A stretch of 64,000 nt of DNA, from positions 2,356,001-2,420,000 of the forward strand of contig OZ253666.1 of assembly GCA_965263305.1 (NCBI GenBank), written 5' to 3'. Made by a program: the position numbers and the translations under genes. Numbering within the stretch: position 1 is the stretch's first letter; every line of letters starts with the position of its first letter. Positions 1 through 9,367 of this stretch are shown here, piece after piece. The DNA comes from MED-G105 sp965263305. Its GTDB lineage: Bacteria > Pseudomonadota > Alphaproteobacteria > Caulobacterales > Parvularculaceae. The notes under the pieces were generated by a model. The model made no database searches. It had not been told where the DNA came from and saw only the letters and a program-made list of their open reading frames with translations.

Positions 1-876
1 AATGCACAATCACCTGGTGCGACAATATCAAATAGCCCTGCCGGCGTTGCTGAACGTGCGGCGATCATGGGCCGCCTTGCTGATCCATTACCGCCGATAC
101 CAGCTGAGTGCAGCGGGCTTTGGCGCGAAGAAACCATCAGGCTGCGGTTGGTTGCGAATGATGGAGCGATCTTGGTATCGCGATCGGCGGAAGACGTCCT
201 CGCGGGCGCCAACATCCTCTTTATCAAGAGTGATAATGACCTCTGGGAGGTGATGCAATTTCGCGATGCACATCTTGGTGAGGACGGGCTGTGGTCGCTT
301 ACGGGGCTGCTGCGCGGTCAAGCCGGGTCAGAAGCCGCAGTGACGGCCGGCGCTGGCGTTGACGCCCGGGTCGTGGTCGCCACGCCGGCGCTTGCGCCCG
401 TGCCCCTTGGTGTCGATCGCGCCGGGTTGTCGCTCGATTGGCGGGCCGGGCCCGCCCAGGAATTGCCAAGCGCGACGACGTTCACCAGCCGACCCCTGCC
501 TTACACCGCCATGGGCGTTCGACCGCTCTCGCCGGTGCATTTGCGCGCCGCGCGATATGAAGAACTCGCCGGGGGCGCCGTGGAGACCGGGTGGCGCTTA
601 TCTTGGATCCGGCGCACCCGCATCGGCGGAGACAATTGGGAGGTAGAAACGACCCCCCTTGGCGAGGCGTTTGAACGCTATCGCGTCGAGATAAAGGCCA
701 ATGGCGCCGTGGTGCGCAGCGTTGAGGGCGCGGCGTCATCGATGACCTATAGCGATGTTGAAGCGGCGGCCGATGGTGTTGATACGAATGCTGGCCAGTC
801 GTTAACGTATCGCGTCGCCCAATTATCGGATCTTGTCGGGCTTGGGTCCTGGTCGAGTGAAAAACCGCTGCAATGA
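1..876 (+). CDS. GTA megatron-like tail/host-specificity protein, C-terminal part
   Basis: The frame is open from the first base of the window, so this is the 3' part of a longer gene. The C-terminal text resembles the gene transfer agent baseplate/TIM-barrel 'megatron' protein (ORFG15-type): a segment with MQFRDAHL followed by LTGLLRGQAG matches the conserved FRDA...L..LLRGQ.GTE signature of these proteins, followed by Ig-like beta-rich sequence. In the known family the protein sits at the tail tip and closes the GTA structural cluster. Here it is followed by a 180-bp gap and then unrelated genes, consistent with the cluster's right end. It could instead be a lambdoid prophage tail protein, but no other phage genes follow it. 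Confidence 0.75.
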   Translation, partial: NAQSPGATISNSPAGVAERAAIMGRLADPLPPIPAECSGLWREETIRLRLVANDGAILVSRSAEDVLAGANILFIKSDNDLWEVMQFRDAHLGEDGLWSLTGLLRGQAGSEAAVTAGAGVDARVVVATPALAPVPLGVDRAGLSLDWRAGPAQELPSATTFTSRPLPYTAMGVRPLSPVHLRAARYEELAGGAVETGWRLSWIRRTRIGGDNWEVETTPLGEAFERYRVEIKANGAVVRSVEGAASSMTYSDVEAAADGVDTNAGQSLTYRVAQLSDLVGLGSWSSEKPLQ

Positions 877-1055
877 TAGAGATAGGAACGTGCAGACCGC
901 GTGAAAAGGCGTAGGATCCTGGTCGGGACTGTTGTTCGCCGATCCCAAAACCCTGATTTCACGCGGAAATTGTGAGGAAATTAACCAAGCGCTCTTCTTT
1001 AGACGGCAAACTTGCTTATGTCTCAGTAAATCCCGAGACAAACCCGTAGCAAAGA

Positions 1056-2045
1056 GTGACTGAGGCCTTGGCGAAGAACCCCTATACTGTTCTGGGCGTG
1101 AGCCCGTCGGCGAGCGATGCTGATATCCGCAACGCCTTCCGTAAACTCGCCAAAACCTACCATCCGGATCGCAATCCTGGTGACAAGCGGGCCGAGGAGA
1201 AATTCAAGGAAATCTCAGCCGCCTTCGACGTTGTCGGCGACGCGGACCGCCGGCGGAAATTCGATCGGGGCGAAATCGACGCCGATGGCCGTGAGCGCGG
1301 GTTTGCCGGCGCTGGCCATCCGGGCGGCCAATACGGGCGGTGGCCGGGCTCCGAGCAAGGCGGCCCCGGCGGTATGGGGGGCGGTTTCGGCCAACAGGAA
1401 GAATTTAGCGACCTTGGAGACATCTTCGCCGATCTGTTTGGCGCCCGATCCCGCCCCAAAGGCGGCGCGCGGGCTGGCGGCAGGGCCGGTGGCGATGGGG
1501 CCGGTTTGCGAGGGCGCGATCTGCGTTACCGCCTGGAAGTCGATTTCCTGGAGGCGGCCTGCGGTGGGAAAAAACGCGTGACCATGCCTGACGGGCGGGC
1601 GCTCGATTTGACCATTCCACCAGGTTTTGAGGATGGTCAATCATTACGCCTACGCGGCCAGGGCGAGCAAGGATTAGGCGGCGGTCCGGCGGGCGATGTC
1701 TATGTCGATGTCGAGGTCAGGCCCCATGATCATTTCGATCGCGACGGCCTCGATATCCACCTGGAGGCGCCGATCTCCCTTGCTGAAGCGGTGCTCGGCG
1801 GCAAAATCACCGTGCCGACCATCACCGGCGATGTGGCGTTGACCGTGCCGAAAAGCGCCTCCTCTGGGGCGGTGCTGCGATTGAAAGGGCGCGGCGTGAA
1901 AACGAGCGAGGGCCGCGCCGGCGACCAATATGTCAAATTGCGGATAATGCTTCCCGAGGGCGGGGATGCGGAGCTTGAGGAGTTTATTCGCCATTGGTCA
2001 AACGGCGACGCGCAGTATCCGCGCAAACATTTCGTTGACGTATAG
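1056..2045 (+). CDS. DnaJ-like co-chaperone (CbpA type)
   Basis: This 329-residue J-domain protein has its J domain at about residues 8-70, with the catalytic HPD tripeptide at 36-38 (TYHPDRN). A Gly-rich linker follows at about 80-155, then a DnaJ C-terminal substrate-binding domain (GRDLRYRLEVDFLEAACG, PPGFEDGQSLRLRGQGE, LKGRGV). There is no CxxCxGxG zinc-finger region, which separates it from DnaJ and points to the CbpA/DnaJ-class B group. Such proteins stimulate DnaK ATPase and hand over unfolded clients in the cytoplasm. The start is GTG at 1056, giving MTEALAKNPYTVLGV, which places the J domain at the usual distance from the start. Confidence 0.9.
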   Translation: MTEALAKNPYTVLGVSPSASDADIRNAFRKLAKTYHPDRNPGDKRAEEKFKEISAAFDVVGDADRRRKFDRGEIDADGRERGFAGAGHPGGQYGRWPGSEQGGPGGMGGGFGQQEEFSDLGDIFADLFGARSRPKGGARAGGRAGGDGAGLRGRDLRYRLEVDFLEAACGGKKRVTMPDGRALDLTIPPGFEDGQSLRLRGQGEQGLGGGPAGDVYVDVEVRPHDHFDRDGLDIHLEAPISLAEAVLGGKITVPTITGDVALTVPKSASSGAVLRLKGRGVKTSEGRAGDQYVKLRIMLPEGGDAELEEFIRHWSNGDAQYPRKHFVDV

Positions 2046-2119
2046 CTGGCCAACACTCCGCAAGCGGCTTATAGTCACTCTCGTGGGGAGAGAAATTAAC
2101 AAATTCGAAAGAGAGACCG

Positions 2120-3769
2120 ATGGGGTCTATCGATTCCGATTCTTCCCGCGATGTTAAATATGAAGGGCTTACTGATGATCGCTCCGATGGTTCTTCGGCG
2201 ACGCCCGAAGAGGTGTTGCATCCGCGAACGATTTTGTCACCCAAAGGCAGCGGTTATGAGCAACCGGTAAAACCCGATGGCGTCTCCTCTTCAAAGTGGA
2301 ACCGCATAGAGCGTTATCTTGAGTCACTCCCTACCGTCGCGGCTGGCAAGCTTATCTCGATTATTGACCGCGATCGTCTTTATGGAAATATTGACGGCGT
2401 CGAAAATGATGCTGGTAAAAGTGAGAATATACCTCATCTAGAGCTATTAAATGTCTTGCGGACGCTTGTTAAGGGGCGCGGCGCGCGCCTGCCAAAACGT
2501 TTATTGTCCGCACAACGTATTTTTTTCACGCCTTTTGAAGATTTTATTACCCCGACGAGGCGAGGCCGCAAACGGCGCGCACGATTGCCACGGACGGCGC
2601 TGGGGCGCATTTGGGGGTTGATTGAGCAAGATGCCGCCTGCCTTGATGCCGCGCGCGCGGCGAAAGCGTTAGACAAATGGTTATCGCGCCACGACCTTGA
2701 TACTTTATCAGATGAGCAAAAGGCCGAGCGTGATCGCTTAGAAAACGATCTCTATACCGCGTGCGCAAGTGGTATTGAAAAATTGCTCACCCATGCGGAA
2801 GCTGATAATACCTTCCGCGCTGATCTCATCGAGCGATTGGGGGGCGGATCGGTTGGCGCCGCCACAATGCATGATTTGGCTGAGTTGGTGTCGCTGATCC
2901 CTATGATACACCACCTCAAAGCGGTTCAGGCGGCGTTTCCAAAACCGGTCGTCGTCTTAGAAGAAGAGCGTCTTTATACGGTGCGCGGCATTTACGCCGG
3001 CGCCCACGCCGAGATGCCAGCATTGGCGCACTACATTCTTTTGTGCTTGGCGAGTCGTTTAGAGGCGCCATGGCGCGCGGTGCGGCTTTATGCGCATTTT
3101 GCGAATATCCGCGATGAGAATTTGCCAGATGCGCAGCAGGATGCCGACCTCGTCATTGAAACGATGTTTCAGGATTTAGAGGGGCTTGCCCGCGCATTGG
3201 AACGGGATTCTGAAAGCGTTTTTGATGCTGGTGACGCGGCTGCTCAGCTGCGCTATTTTGCGCTTTATGCCGACGGTGTTGGCGCTGAAGCCCGTCAAAC
3301 AGGCGAGACGGCGATGATGAACCGGGCGGAAGCCTGCCGGGATGTCGCCGCTGCCGCCTGTGAACGTTTCGCGGAGCAGGCGTTATCCGCTATCCGGCGC
3401 GCTCAACCGACGCGCCACGCCGGCGGGTCGTCGCGGTTGATGGGGTTGCGCCCGGATACAGACCGTATGATCGATCATGTCACATCATCCCAGGGCCGGG
3501 CCGCCGCACAGTTTCTCGCCGATGTGCGAGAGATTGCAGGCTCCCTCGGGCGCAGCGCCCTAGCGGGCGGTGTCGCGGATGACGCTATTGTTCAAGTGCG
3601 TCGTTACGCCAATGACGTCATTCTGGAAATCAGAGCGGCCGAGGGGGAGGATCGCGCAAGGGCGAAACGCCTCATGAATTTGACCTTGGAGATCGCCGAC
3701 CCGTTATTACCATCCGAGGAAGTGGCGCTATTGAAAGAAAAATCATCGGTCGCGGCGATGTCGGCTTAA
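2120..3769 (+). CDS. Conserved-looking protein of unknown function (549 aa)
   Basis: Not recognised. The first ~60 residues are polar and likely disordered. A long mostly helical body follows, with a strongly basic patch near residues 150-160 (TRRGRKRRARLPR) directly after an FFTPFEDF motif, and many Ala/Arg/Glu-rich helices in the C-terminal half. There is no signal peptide and no hydrophobic segment long enough to span the membrane, so a cytoplasmic protein is likely. The ATG at 2120 is preceded by a purine-rich GAGAGA stretch. It stands alone between the DnaJ-like gene and a DUF1444 gene, with short gaps on both sides. Codon use looks like the host's, so recent transfer is not indicated. 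Confidence 0.6.
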   Translation: MGSIDSDSSRDVKYEGLTDDRSDGSSATPEEVLHPRTILSPKGSGYEQPVKPDGVSSSKWNRIERYLESLPTVAAGKLISIIDRDRLYGNIDGVENDAGKSENIPHLELLNVLRTLVKGRGARLPKRLLSAQRIFFTPFEDFITPTRRGRKRRARLPRTALGRIWGLIEQDAACLDAARAAKALDKWLSRHDLDTLSDEQKAERDRLENDLYTACASGIEKLLTHAEADNTFRADLIERLGGGSVGAATMHDLAELVSLIPMIHHLKAVQAAFPKPVVVLEEERLYTVRGIYAGAHAEMPALAHYILLCLASRLEAPWRAVRLYAHFANIRDENLPDAQQDADLVIETMFQDLEGLARALERDSESVFDAGDAAAQLRYFALYADGVGAEARQTGETAMMNRAEACRDVAAAACERFAEQALSAIRRAQPTRHAGGSSRLMGLRPDTDRMIDHVTSSQGRAAAQFLADVREIAGSLGRSALAGGVADDAIVQVRRYANDVILEIRAAEGEDRARAKRLMNLTLEIADPLLPSEEVALLKEKSSVAAMSA

Positions 3770-3816
3770 GGGCGGACGACTAGCGGTGAGAGCATTACCA
3801 AGGTGCTACAGTCTTC

Positions 3817-4755
3817 ATGCGATTTATTATACGGGTTTCTACTTTTTGTTTTGTAACCGCGATTGTGATGTGTCACTATTGCCAAGCAATGGGTTCCGAT
3901 TTCACAATTCTTGAAAAACACGTTCTGTCTACAGATGATTTAGAAGTTGTTTTAACGAATGAGTTTGCATCGGTAGAAGGTATTGAGAGCATAGAACGAT
4001 CGGGTGAGGACACACTATTGCTAACTTGGGGAGATCAAACGGAATCTATTTTTCTTTTGACGAACCTGCATCTAGAAATAAATGAGATGACAAGTCGTGA
4101 TGACCGGCGCGCTCTCGTTGAAAGATATGTTTCTTCAACCATTGGTTTGAAAAACGTTGCCCCCGAAGATAAAGCATCTAGTATTTTGCCAAAAATTCTT
4201 CCTGTTATTCGCCATAAAGACTTTTTAGGTGTTAAAGGAGTGCTTGATAGAGGCGTCGATGTTAGCCAAGTGAAGGGGCCTGTCGGAGAGCGGCTTGCCG
4301 GCAATTATGCCAAGCTGATCGCGATCAATGGTGAGCCTATTATTTTCTTCCTTTCATATGGCGATTTAGAAAAAATAGGCCTTACGGCCGAGGCTGCATT
4401 CGACCGTGCCGTAAAAAATCTTCATGAGTATATAATTGAAAAACCGCTAACGGCGGAGATTAGCAACGGTGTTGGTTTTTTTACGTTAGACAACAATTAT
4501 GAAGCTTCAGTGATTTACATGAGTGATTTCTGGGATGAGCAGGCGGCTCAAATGGCGGGGGATCCGGTATTGGTCGCGCCGTCGCGTGACGTTGTAATGT
4601 ATGCAGATAGTGCGAACCGGGTGGCCTTGGATCGAATGCTTGAGCTTGCGCGGAAAAATATTGATACGCTTCATCATCCGATTAGCGCTGATCCAATTGT
4701 TTGGCGTGATGGATCTTGGCGGCCGTACACCGATCAACCAAAATCGAAGCGATAG
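3817..4755 (+). CDS. DUF1444-family protein with N-terminal signal sequence
   Basis: The 312-residue product starts with a basic-hydrophobic leader (MRFIIRVSTFCFVTAIV) that looks like a signal peptide, implying export. The rest matches the DUF1444 (YtpQ-like) pattern: an ILPVIRHKDFL block near residue 125, then IFFLSYGDLEKIGLT, a TLDNNYEAS motif near 220, and GDPVLVAPSRDVVMYADS near 245. The molecular role of the family is unknown. The gene is clearly richer in A/T than its neighbours, with runs such as ttttaacg and gtttttttacg. The leader is unusual because family members are usually annotated as soluble cytoplasmic proteins. Confidence 0.7.
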   Translation: MRFIIRVSTFCFVTAIVMCHYCQAMGSDFTILEKHVLSTDDLEVVLTNEFASVEGIESIERSGEDTLLLTWGDQTESIFLLTNLHLEINEMTSRDDRRALVERYVSSTIGLKNVAPEDKASSILPKILPVIRHKDFLGVKGVLDRGVDVSQVKGPVGERLAGNYAKLIAINGEPIIFFLSYGDLEKIGLTAEAAFDRAVKNLHEYIIEKPLTAEISNGVGFFTLDNNYEASVIYMSDFWDEQAAQMAGDPVLVAPSRDVVMYADSANRVALDRMLELARKNIDTLHHPISADPIVWRDGSWRPYTDQPKSKR

Positions 4756-4818
4756 GGAGATGTCTCCGCATCGGTTCTGACAACAGCTTACTGAAACATC
4801 TTTACTGCCAAAAGAGAT

Positions 4819-5835
4819 ATGACCGAAATAGCCATCATCGGCGCGGGCCTTGCCGGTTTGACCCTTGCGCAACGCTTAAGCGACGTCGCTAACGTGACAG
4901 TGCTTGAGAAATCTCGCGGGGTGGGCGGTCGCATGGCGACGCGATATGCGGACCCCTATGAATTTGATCATGGTGCGCAGTATTTTACCGCGCAGAGTGA
5001 AGAATTCATGACATGGCTGGCGCCCTATATCCAGCGGGAGATCATTGCACCGTGGCCGCCGACAATCTACGCGCCGAAGGATCAGGCAACCCAAAAACAG
5101 CGCTATGTTGGGGCACCGCGGATGAACAGCCTGGCAAAGGCGCTGAACGAAGAGATCTGTGCCGCTAAGACATCTAGCCGCCCAGCGACGGGCGGCGGCG
5201 TTGACGTGCGATTGAAAACCCATGTGGCGCGGCTTGAACGAGATCAACAAAAATGGCGGTTAATTGGATTGGAGGGTGAGCTGATAGATACCGTCGATTG
5301 GGTCGTTTCCACTGCGCCGGCGCCACAGGCAATGGCGCTTCTGCCCGATGAATTCTCCGCTCACGCTGTTTTGGAAAGCGTTCGTATGGAGGCCTGTTTT
5401 TCCCTCATGCTGGGGTTTGACAGCGCCATTGACTGGCCCTGGCCGGCCGCGCGGTTCGCTGAGGGCGGCGCCGTCGGATGGGCCGCATTGAACGCCGACA
5501 AGCCCGGCCGCCCTGATGGTCCATCGCTCCTTCTGCAATCGACCAATGAATGGGCTGAAGCTCATATCGATGATGATCCGCAAACGGTCGAAACAGCGAT
5601 GATAGAGACGGCGGCCCGATTGGCAGGGGTCGCGCTTCCGCCCATCGCTCATCGCGCGCTTCATCGTTGGCGGTACGCGGCGACACCGACCCCCGCTGGC
5701 GTGGATTTTTTGCTTGATGAGGAAAATCAGTTGGCGGCCTGCGGCGACTGGTGCCTTGGCGGAAAAGTCGAAGCGGCTTTCCTGAGCACCCATCGATTGG
5801 GCGGCGTTCTTCGGTCTCGATTGGCAAATGTCTAG
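4819..5835 (+). CDS. Renalase-like NAD(P)/FAD-dependent oxidoreductase
   Basis: A 338-residue flavoprotein. The Rossmann GxGxxG is intact near the N-terminus (IIGAGLAGL), followed by VLEKSRGVGGRMATR, the second FAD-contact motif typical of amine-oxidase/renalase relatives, and FDHGAQYFTAQ. The C-terminal FAD signature is present (LAACGDWCLGGKVEAAFLS). Relatives oxidise reduced nicotinamide isomers or amines, but the substrate cannot be read from the sequence. The next gene, on the opposite strand, is a DUF2256 protein; DUF2256 genes are often found near photolyase and this class of flavoprotein. Start is the ATG at 4819, placing the beta strand of the FAD fold at residue 3. Confidence 0.85.
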   Translation: MTEIAIIGAGLAGLTLAQRLSDVANVTVLEKSRGVGGRMATRYADPYEFDHGAQYFTAQSEEFMTWLAPYIQREIIAPWPPTIYAPKDQATQKQRYVGAPRMNSLAKALNEEICAAKTSSRPATGGGVDVRLKTHVARLERDQQKWRLIGLEGELIDTVDWVVSTAPAPQAMALLPDEFSAHAVLESVRMEACFSLMLGFDSAIDWPWPAARFAEGGAVGWAALNADKPGRPDGPSLLLQSTNEWAEAHIDDDPQTVETAMIETAARLAGVALPPIAHRALHRWRYAATPTPAGVDFLLDEENQLAACGDWCLGGKVEAAFLSTHRLGGVLRSRLANV

Positions 5836-5954
5836 ATTTGCGTTCGCCCTCGAATAGGCCTTGTTCTTGGCGGCGTTTGCGCCTGAATGATCAGGGTCAT
5901 CATTGTGAACCCTGGTTGATCCCGTCACGGTAAATAAGTCGGTTAAGAAAAGAG

Positions 5955-6107
5955 TTACGCAGAATTATCCTTAACTCCATGGCGGGCCCGCCGGCAGCGT
6001 TCGGAGCAGTACTTCACGTCATCCCAGCACCGTGCCCATTTCTTTCGCCACGTGAAAGGACGATGGCAAACGGCGCACGTTTTCACCGGTAGGTCGGATT
6101 TTTTCAT
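5955..6107 (-). CDS. DUF2256 small zinc-ribbon-like protein (50 aa)
   Basis: A 50-residue reading frame on the minus strand, from the ATG complement at 6105-6107 to a TAA at 5955-5957. It encodes a compact cysteine motif, KTCAVCHRPFTWRKKW...CW..VKYCSERCRRAR, which is the DUF2256 signature: two CxxC/CxxxC pairs spaced to bind one zinc ion plus conserved Trp residues. The family's role is not established. Its position against the 3' end of the renalase-like gene fits the known tendency to sit near flavoproteins and photolyases. It is easily missed because of its length, but motif conservation makes it convincing. Confidence 0.85.
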   Translation of the reverse strand: MKKSDLPVKTCAVCHRPFTWRKKWARCWDDVKYCSERCRRARHGVKDNSA

Positions 6108-6216
6108 TTTGAAGAGTGCTCGTTCACCAGATTGTTATTGCGCGGCGGCGGTTCGGGTTCTTACATACCCCACCATGTTTTGGGCGCAAGAATAGAGAAG
6201 AGAGAGGTGCCGGGCT

Positions 6217-7476
6217 ATGGCGCAAGACGTTAGAGATCATCCGGAAACCGCAAAGGCTGAGTTTGAAGGAGGGCAGGGTGAAACGCTTGCCGCGGCCCTA
6301 GAGCTTCCCCGCGGGACGCCCCGCGCCTACGCGCTCTTCGCCCATTGTTTTTCGTGCAGCAAAGACATTAAAGCGGCGCGCGATATCGCCCGAGCCTTGC
6401 GGGAATTGGGTTTCGCTGTTTTGCGTTTCGATTTTACCGGGCTTGGCGCATCGGAAGGGGATTTCGCCAATACGAATTTCTCGTCGAATGTGGAGGACCT
6501 GGTGAGCGCAGCGGACTATCTGCGCAGGGAGTTTTCCGCCCCATCACTCCTTATTGGCCATTCCCTTGGCGGTGCGGCGGCGATTGTCGCCGCCACCCGC
6601 GTGCCCGAAGTAAAAGGCGTCGCCACCATCGGGGCCCCGGCGGAGGCGGCCCATGTGGTTCAGCACATTGGGGAAAAGAGGGCGGAGATCGAAGCCAAAG
6701 GGGCCGCGACAGTTTCCCTAGCGGGCCGGCCATTCACGATCAAAAAGCAATTTTTGGAAGACCTCGAACAGAACCGTGTTGGCGCAGCTGCGGCGGCGCT
6801 GAACAAACCCCTTCTAATTATGCACGCCCCTTTTGACCAAACGGTCGGCATTGAAAATGCGACAAGGTTATTCGTCGCGGCGAAACATCCCAAGAGCTTT
6901 GTCAGTCTGGATACGGCCGATCATTTGTTGTCCAAATCAGCGGATACGCGGTATGCGGCGCAAGTCATTGCGTCCTGGGCGGAACGGTTCATTCCGACAT
7001 TAGGTCATGACGACCAACGCGAGGACACGGCGCCAAACCAACCCGGCAATCTCGCCGGCGCCGCGCCGGCGCCGGTCATGGGCGGGGCGTCCGCCCAAAC
7101 CGTTCCTGGTAAGGCATTAGCCGTCTCCCTTTCGGTTGATGGTCATCCGATGGTCATTGACGCGTCGAAAGGGGAAGGGGGCGATGATCTCGGCCCGAAC
7201 CCGACGCGCACTGTCGAAGGCGCGCTTGCTGCCTGCGCCGTCATGACCATGAAAATGTACGCCGCGCGCAAAAAGTGGGATTTAAAAGCCGCCCAGGTGA
7301 TTGTTAAACGCGCCGAGGGAGAGGACGCCCATGTTTCCCGCACGCTCCACAAGACGATTTTTCTTGAAGGCGACTTGGATGACGCGCAGCGCCAGAGGCT
7401 GAAGGAGATCGCTGATAAATGCCCCGTTCACCGCATGGTGACCGAAGGGGTGAGCGTTACCTCTTCAATCGGCTAA
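6217..7476 (+). CDS. Bifunctional alpha/beta hydrolase - OsmC family protein
   Basis: A 419-residue fusion. Residues ~20-270 form an alpha/beta hydrolase: a YALFAHCFSCSKD oxyanion region, the nucleophile elbow GHSLGG with its serine near residue 113, and DTADHLL carrying the likely His. Residues ~285-419 form an OsmC/Ohr domain with LGPNPTRTVEGALAACAVMTM and a KCPVHRM motif near the C-terminus. OsmC proteins reduce organic hydroperoxides using two cysteines; here Cys residues occur in LAACAVMT and DKCPVHR at the expected places. The fused architecture is a known one. Start ATG at 6217 follows a strong purine-rich ribosome-binding stretch (gagaagagagagg). Confidence 0.92.
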   Translation: MAQDVRDHPETAKAEFEGGQGETLAAALELPRGTPRAYALFAHCFSCSKDIKAARDIARALRELGFAVLRFDFTGLGASEGDFANTNFSSNVEDLVSAADYLRREFSAPSLLIGHSLGGAAAIVAATRVPEVKGVATIGAPAEAAHVVQHIGEKRAEIEAKGAATVSLAGRPFTIKKQFLEDLEQNRVGAAAAALNKPLLIMHAPFDQTVGIENATRLFVAAKHPKSFVSLDTADHLLSKSADTRYAAQVIASWAERFIPTLGHDDQREDTAPNQPGNLAGAAPAPVMGGASAQTVPGKALAVSLSVDGHPMVIDASKGEGGDDLGPNPTRTVEGALAACAVMTMKMYAARKKWDLKAAQVIVKRAEGEDAHVSRTLHKTIFLEGDLDDAQRQRLKEIADKCPVHRMVTEGVSVTSSIG

Positions 7477-7606
7477 AAAATGTCCAATATTTAACATTAA
7501 TCGGCCAGTTTTCGCCTAACTCTCATCATGTGGGTTTCGCATAAGCGAGCTCTTGCCTAAATTCACCTCTGCGAAGGGGACGTTGAAACGACGGAGTAAA
7601 ATTAGA

Positions 7607-9172
7607 ATGACGACAACCAATTCAGAACCATCAGCGGTAAAAAAGCCAAAAAACCGGGCGGCGATCGCCGGGGTTGGCCTTTTCGGCGCTGGGGCTGCAG
7701 CGGCTCTCCTCGCTTTTTCCCCGATTTCGCCTCTCTCCACCGGTGAAGCGGCGGCGCAAGTCGCCGTTGCGACCGACGCCCAGGCGATCAAAGCGCTGCC
7801 TGCGACCGCGACCCAGGATTTAGCGATCCCCGATCTCGTTGAGAAAGTGATGCCGGCTGTGGTGAGCGTTTTGGTGGAGCGCGAAGTTGAGCGCCGTCCA
7901 GCGGTGCCGCAACAGTTTCAGGATTTCTTCCGTCGCTTCGGCGACCCAGATGAAGGTCCGGATTTCGCCCCCCGCGATGAGGAGCCGGAGACCCGCCGGG
8001 CCGAAGCACAAGGGTCAGGCTTTTTCGTCGATGCAGACGGCCACGTTGTCACGAACAACCACGTTATTGAGGACGCTGATGCGATCTCGATTCGGTTCTC
8101 CGATGGACGTGAATTGGAGGCGACATTGGTCGGCGCTGATCCGTTAACGGATCTTGCGGTGATCAAAGTCAAAGACGCGCCGAAGAATCAGGCCTATGTG
8201 AATTTCGCCGATCAACTAAAACTGCGGGTCGGGGAGACGGTTGTCGCCGTTGGCAATCCGTTTGGCCTTGGCGGCACGGTGACAAGCGGGATTGTCTCGG
8301 CGATTGGCGGGCAAAGCCGCCAAGGGCAGTTCCTAGACTTTATCCAGATCGATGCGCCCATTAACCGGGGTAACTCCGGCGGACCGACCTTCGATCTAAA
8401 GGGCCGTGTGGTTGGTGTTAATACGGCGATTTACTCTCCCAATGGCGGCAGCGTGGGTATCGGTTTCGCCATCCCGGCGGCGGCTGCCAAAGCCACCATT
8501 GAACAACTGATTGAAAAAGGCGCGGTGACCCGCGGTTGGCTTGGCGTTACGTTGCGCGACATCACCGACGATTTCGCAGCGGCGATTGGTCGGGATGAAG
8601 GGGCGTTCATTAATGATATCGTCAATGGCACGCCAGCGGCGAAAGCAGGCCTTGAGGCAGGCGATGTTATTGTCAGCGTAGACGGCAAATCCATTATCGA
8701 TTCCGCTGGCCTTTCGCGGATCATTGCTGGCTATGCGCCAGGTGAAAAAGTAGACATCACCGCCCTTCGCGGCAATACGCGGAAAAAATTCAAAGTGACG
8801 TTGGGCGACCGCCCAACGGATACGAATAATGCGCCGATTGCTGACGATCCTGAGGTTGGCAGCGACGCGATGGCCAAAGACTTTGGGCTCGGCATTGCCA
8901 ACCTGGACGAGGAATATCGTCGGCAGTTCAGCTTGAACGACGCCGTCGACGGCGTTTTGATCACTCGTGTTGCGCGCGGCAGCGTCGCCCATGAGGCGGG
9001 GCTGCGCCCAGGCATGGTGGTCCTGCAGGTGGATGGTGAAGCCGTGACGCGAGCCGACGCCCTGGGGCGGAAAGTCGAGGGCGCCAAGAAAGCTGGGAAA
9101 GAAGCGGTGCTCCTTCGCCTGCAAATTGGCGATCGAAAGCAGTTCGCCGCTCTGCCGATTGAAAAAGAATAG
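7607..9172 (+). CDS. Do/Deg-family periplasmic serine endopeptidase
   Basis: An HtrA-family protease of about 521 residues. An N-terminal hydrophobic segment (AAIAGVGLFGAGAAAALLAF) serves as signal or anchor. The protease domain shows the catalytic triad: His in NNHVIEDAD, Asp in DPLTDLAVIKV, Ser in RGNSGGPTF. Two PDZ domains follow (AAKAGLEAGDVIVSVDG and AHEAGLRPGMVVLQVDG), giving the DegP/DegQ layout. It degrades or refolds misfolded envelope proteins. A TTG at 7553 would extend the frame, but the ATG at 7607 is preferred because it gives a normal n-region and follows ACGGAG. A hairpin terminator lies just downstream, separating it from the two-component system, which may still be functionally related. 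Confidence 0.93.
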   Translation: MTTTNSEPSAVKKPKNRAAIAGVGLFGAGAAAALLAFSPISPLSTGEAAAQVAVATDAQAIKALPATATQDLAIPDLVEKVMPAVVSVLVEREVERRPAVPQQFQDFFRRFGDPDEGPDFAPRDEEPETRRAEAQGSGFFVDADGHVVTNNHVIEDADAISIRFSDGRELEATLVGADPLTDLAVIKVKDAPKNQAYVNFADQLKLRVGETVVAVGNPFGLGGTVTSGIVSAIGGQSRQGQFLDFIQIDAPINRGNSGGPTFDLKGRVVGVNTAIYSPNGGSVGIGFAIPAAAAKATIEQLIEKGAVTRGWLGVTLRDITDDFAAAIGRDEGAFINDIVNGTPAAKAGLEAGDVIVSVDGKSIIDSAGLSRIIAGYAPGEKVDITALRGNTRKKFKVTLGDRPTDTNNAPIADDPEVGSDAMAKDFGLGIANLDEEYRRQFSLNDAVDGVLITRVARGSVAHEAGLRPGMVVLQVDGEAVTRADALGRKVEGAKKAGKEAVLLRLQIGDRKQFAALPIEKE

Positions 9173-9222
9173 CCGATTAAGCGCACTGATTGCTCTAATT
9201 GAGCAATTGCTCTAAGTAAAAG

Positions 9223-9260
9223 CCCATGGAACCCACGTTTTTTTGGTTCCATGGGTTTTC
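9223..9260 (+). terminator. Rho-independent terminator after deg protease
   Basis: An 11-bp perfect inverted repeat (CCCATGGAACC at 9223-9233 and GGTTCCATGGG at 9245-9255) with an 11-nt loop, followed by TTTTCTTATTT. It lies 50 bp after the protease stop. A second, smaller hairpin (ATTGCTC / GAGCAAT at 9189-9207) precedes it. Confidence 0.75.
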
Positions 9261-9367
9261 TTATTTCGAGGCATTCGCGTTGGCGGTTTTCCCGTTTTTA
9301 GAACCCTTTGAAAAACTTAATCTTCGTACGCCTCGAACACCGGCGAAAAAGGCTGTAATGTTTACGT

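Noticed and set aside
7553..7606. Upstream TTG start for the Deg protease
   Set aside because: The ATG at 7607 has a better ribosome-binding site and yields a normal signal region.
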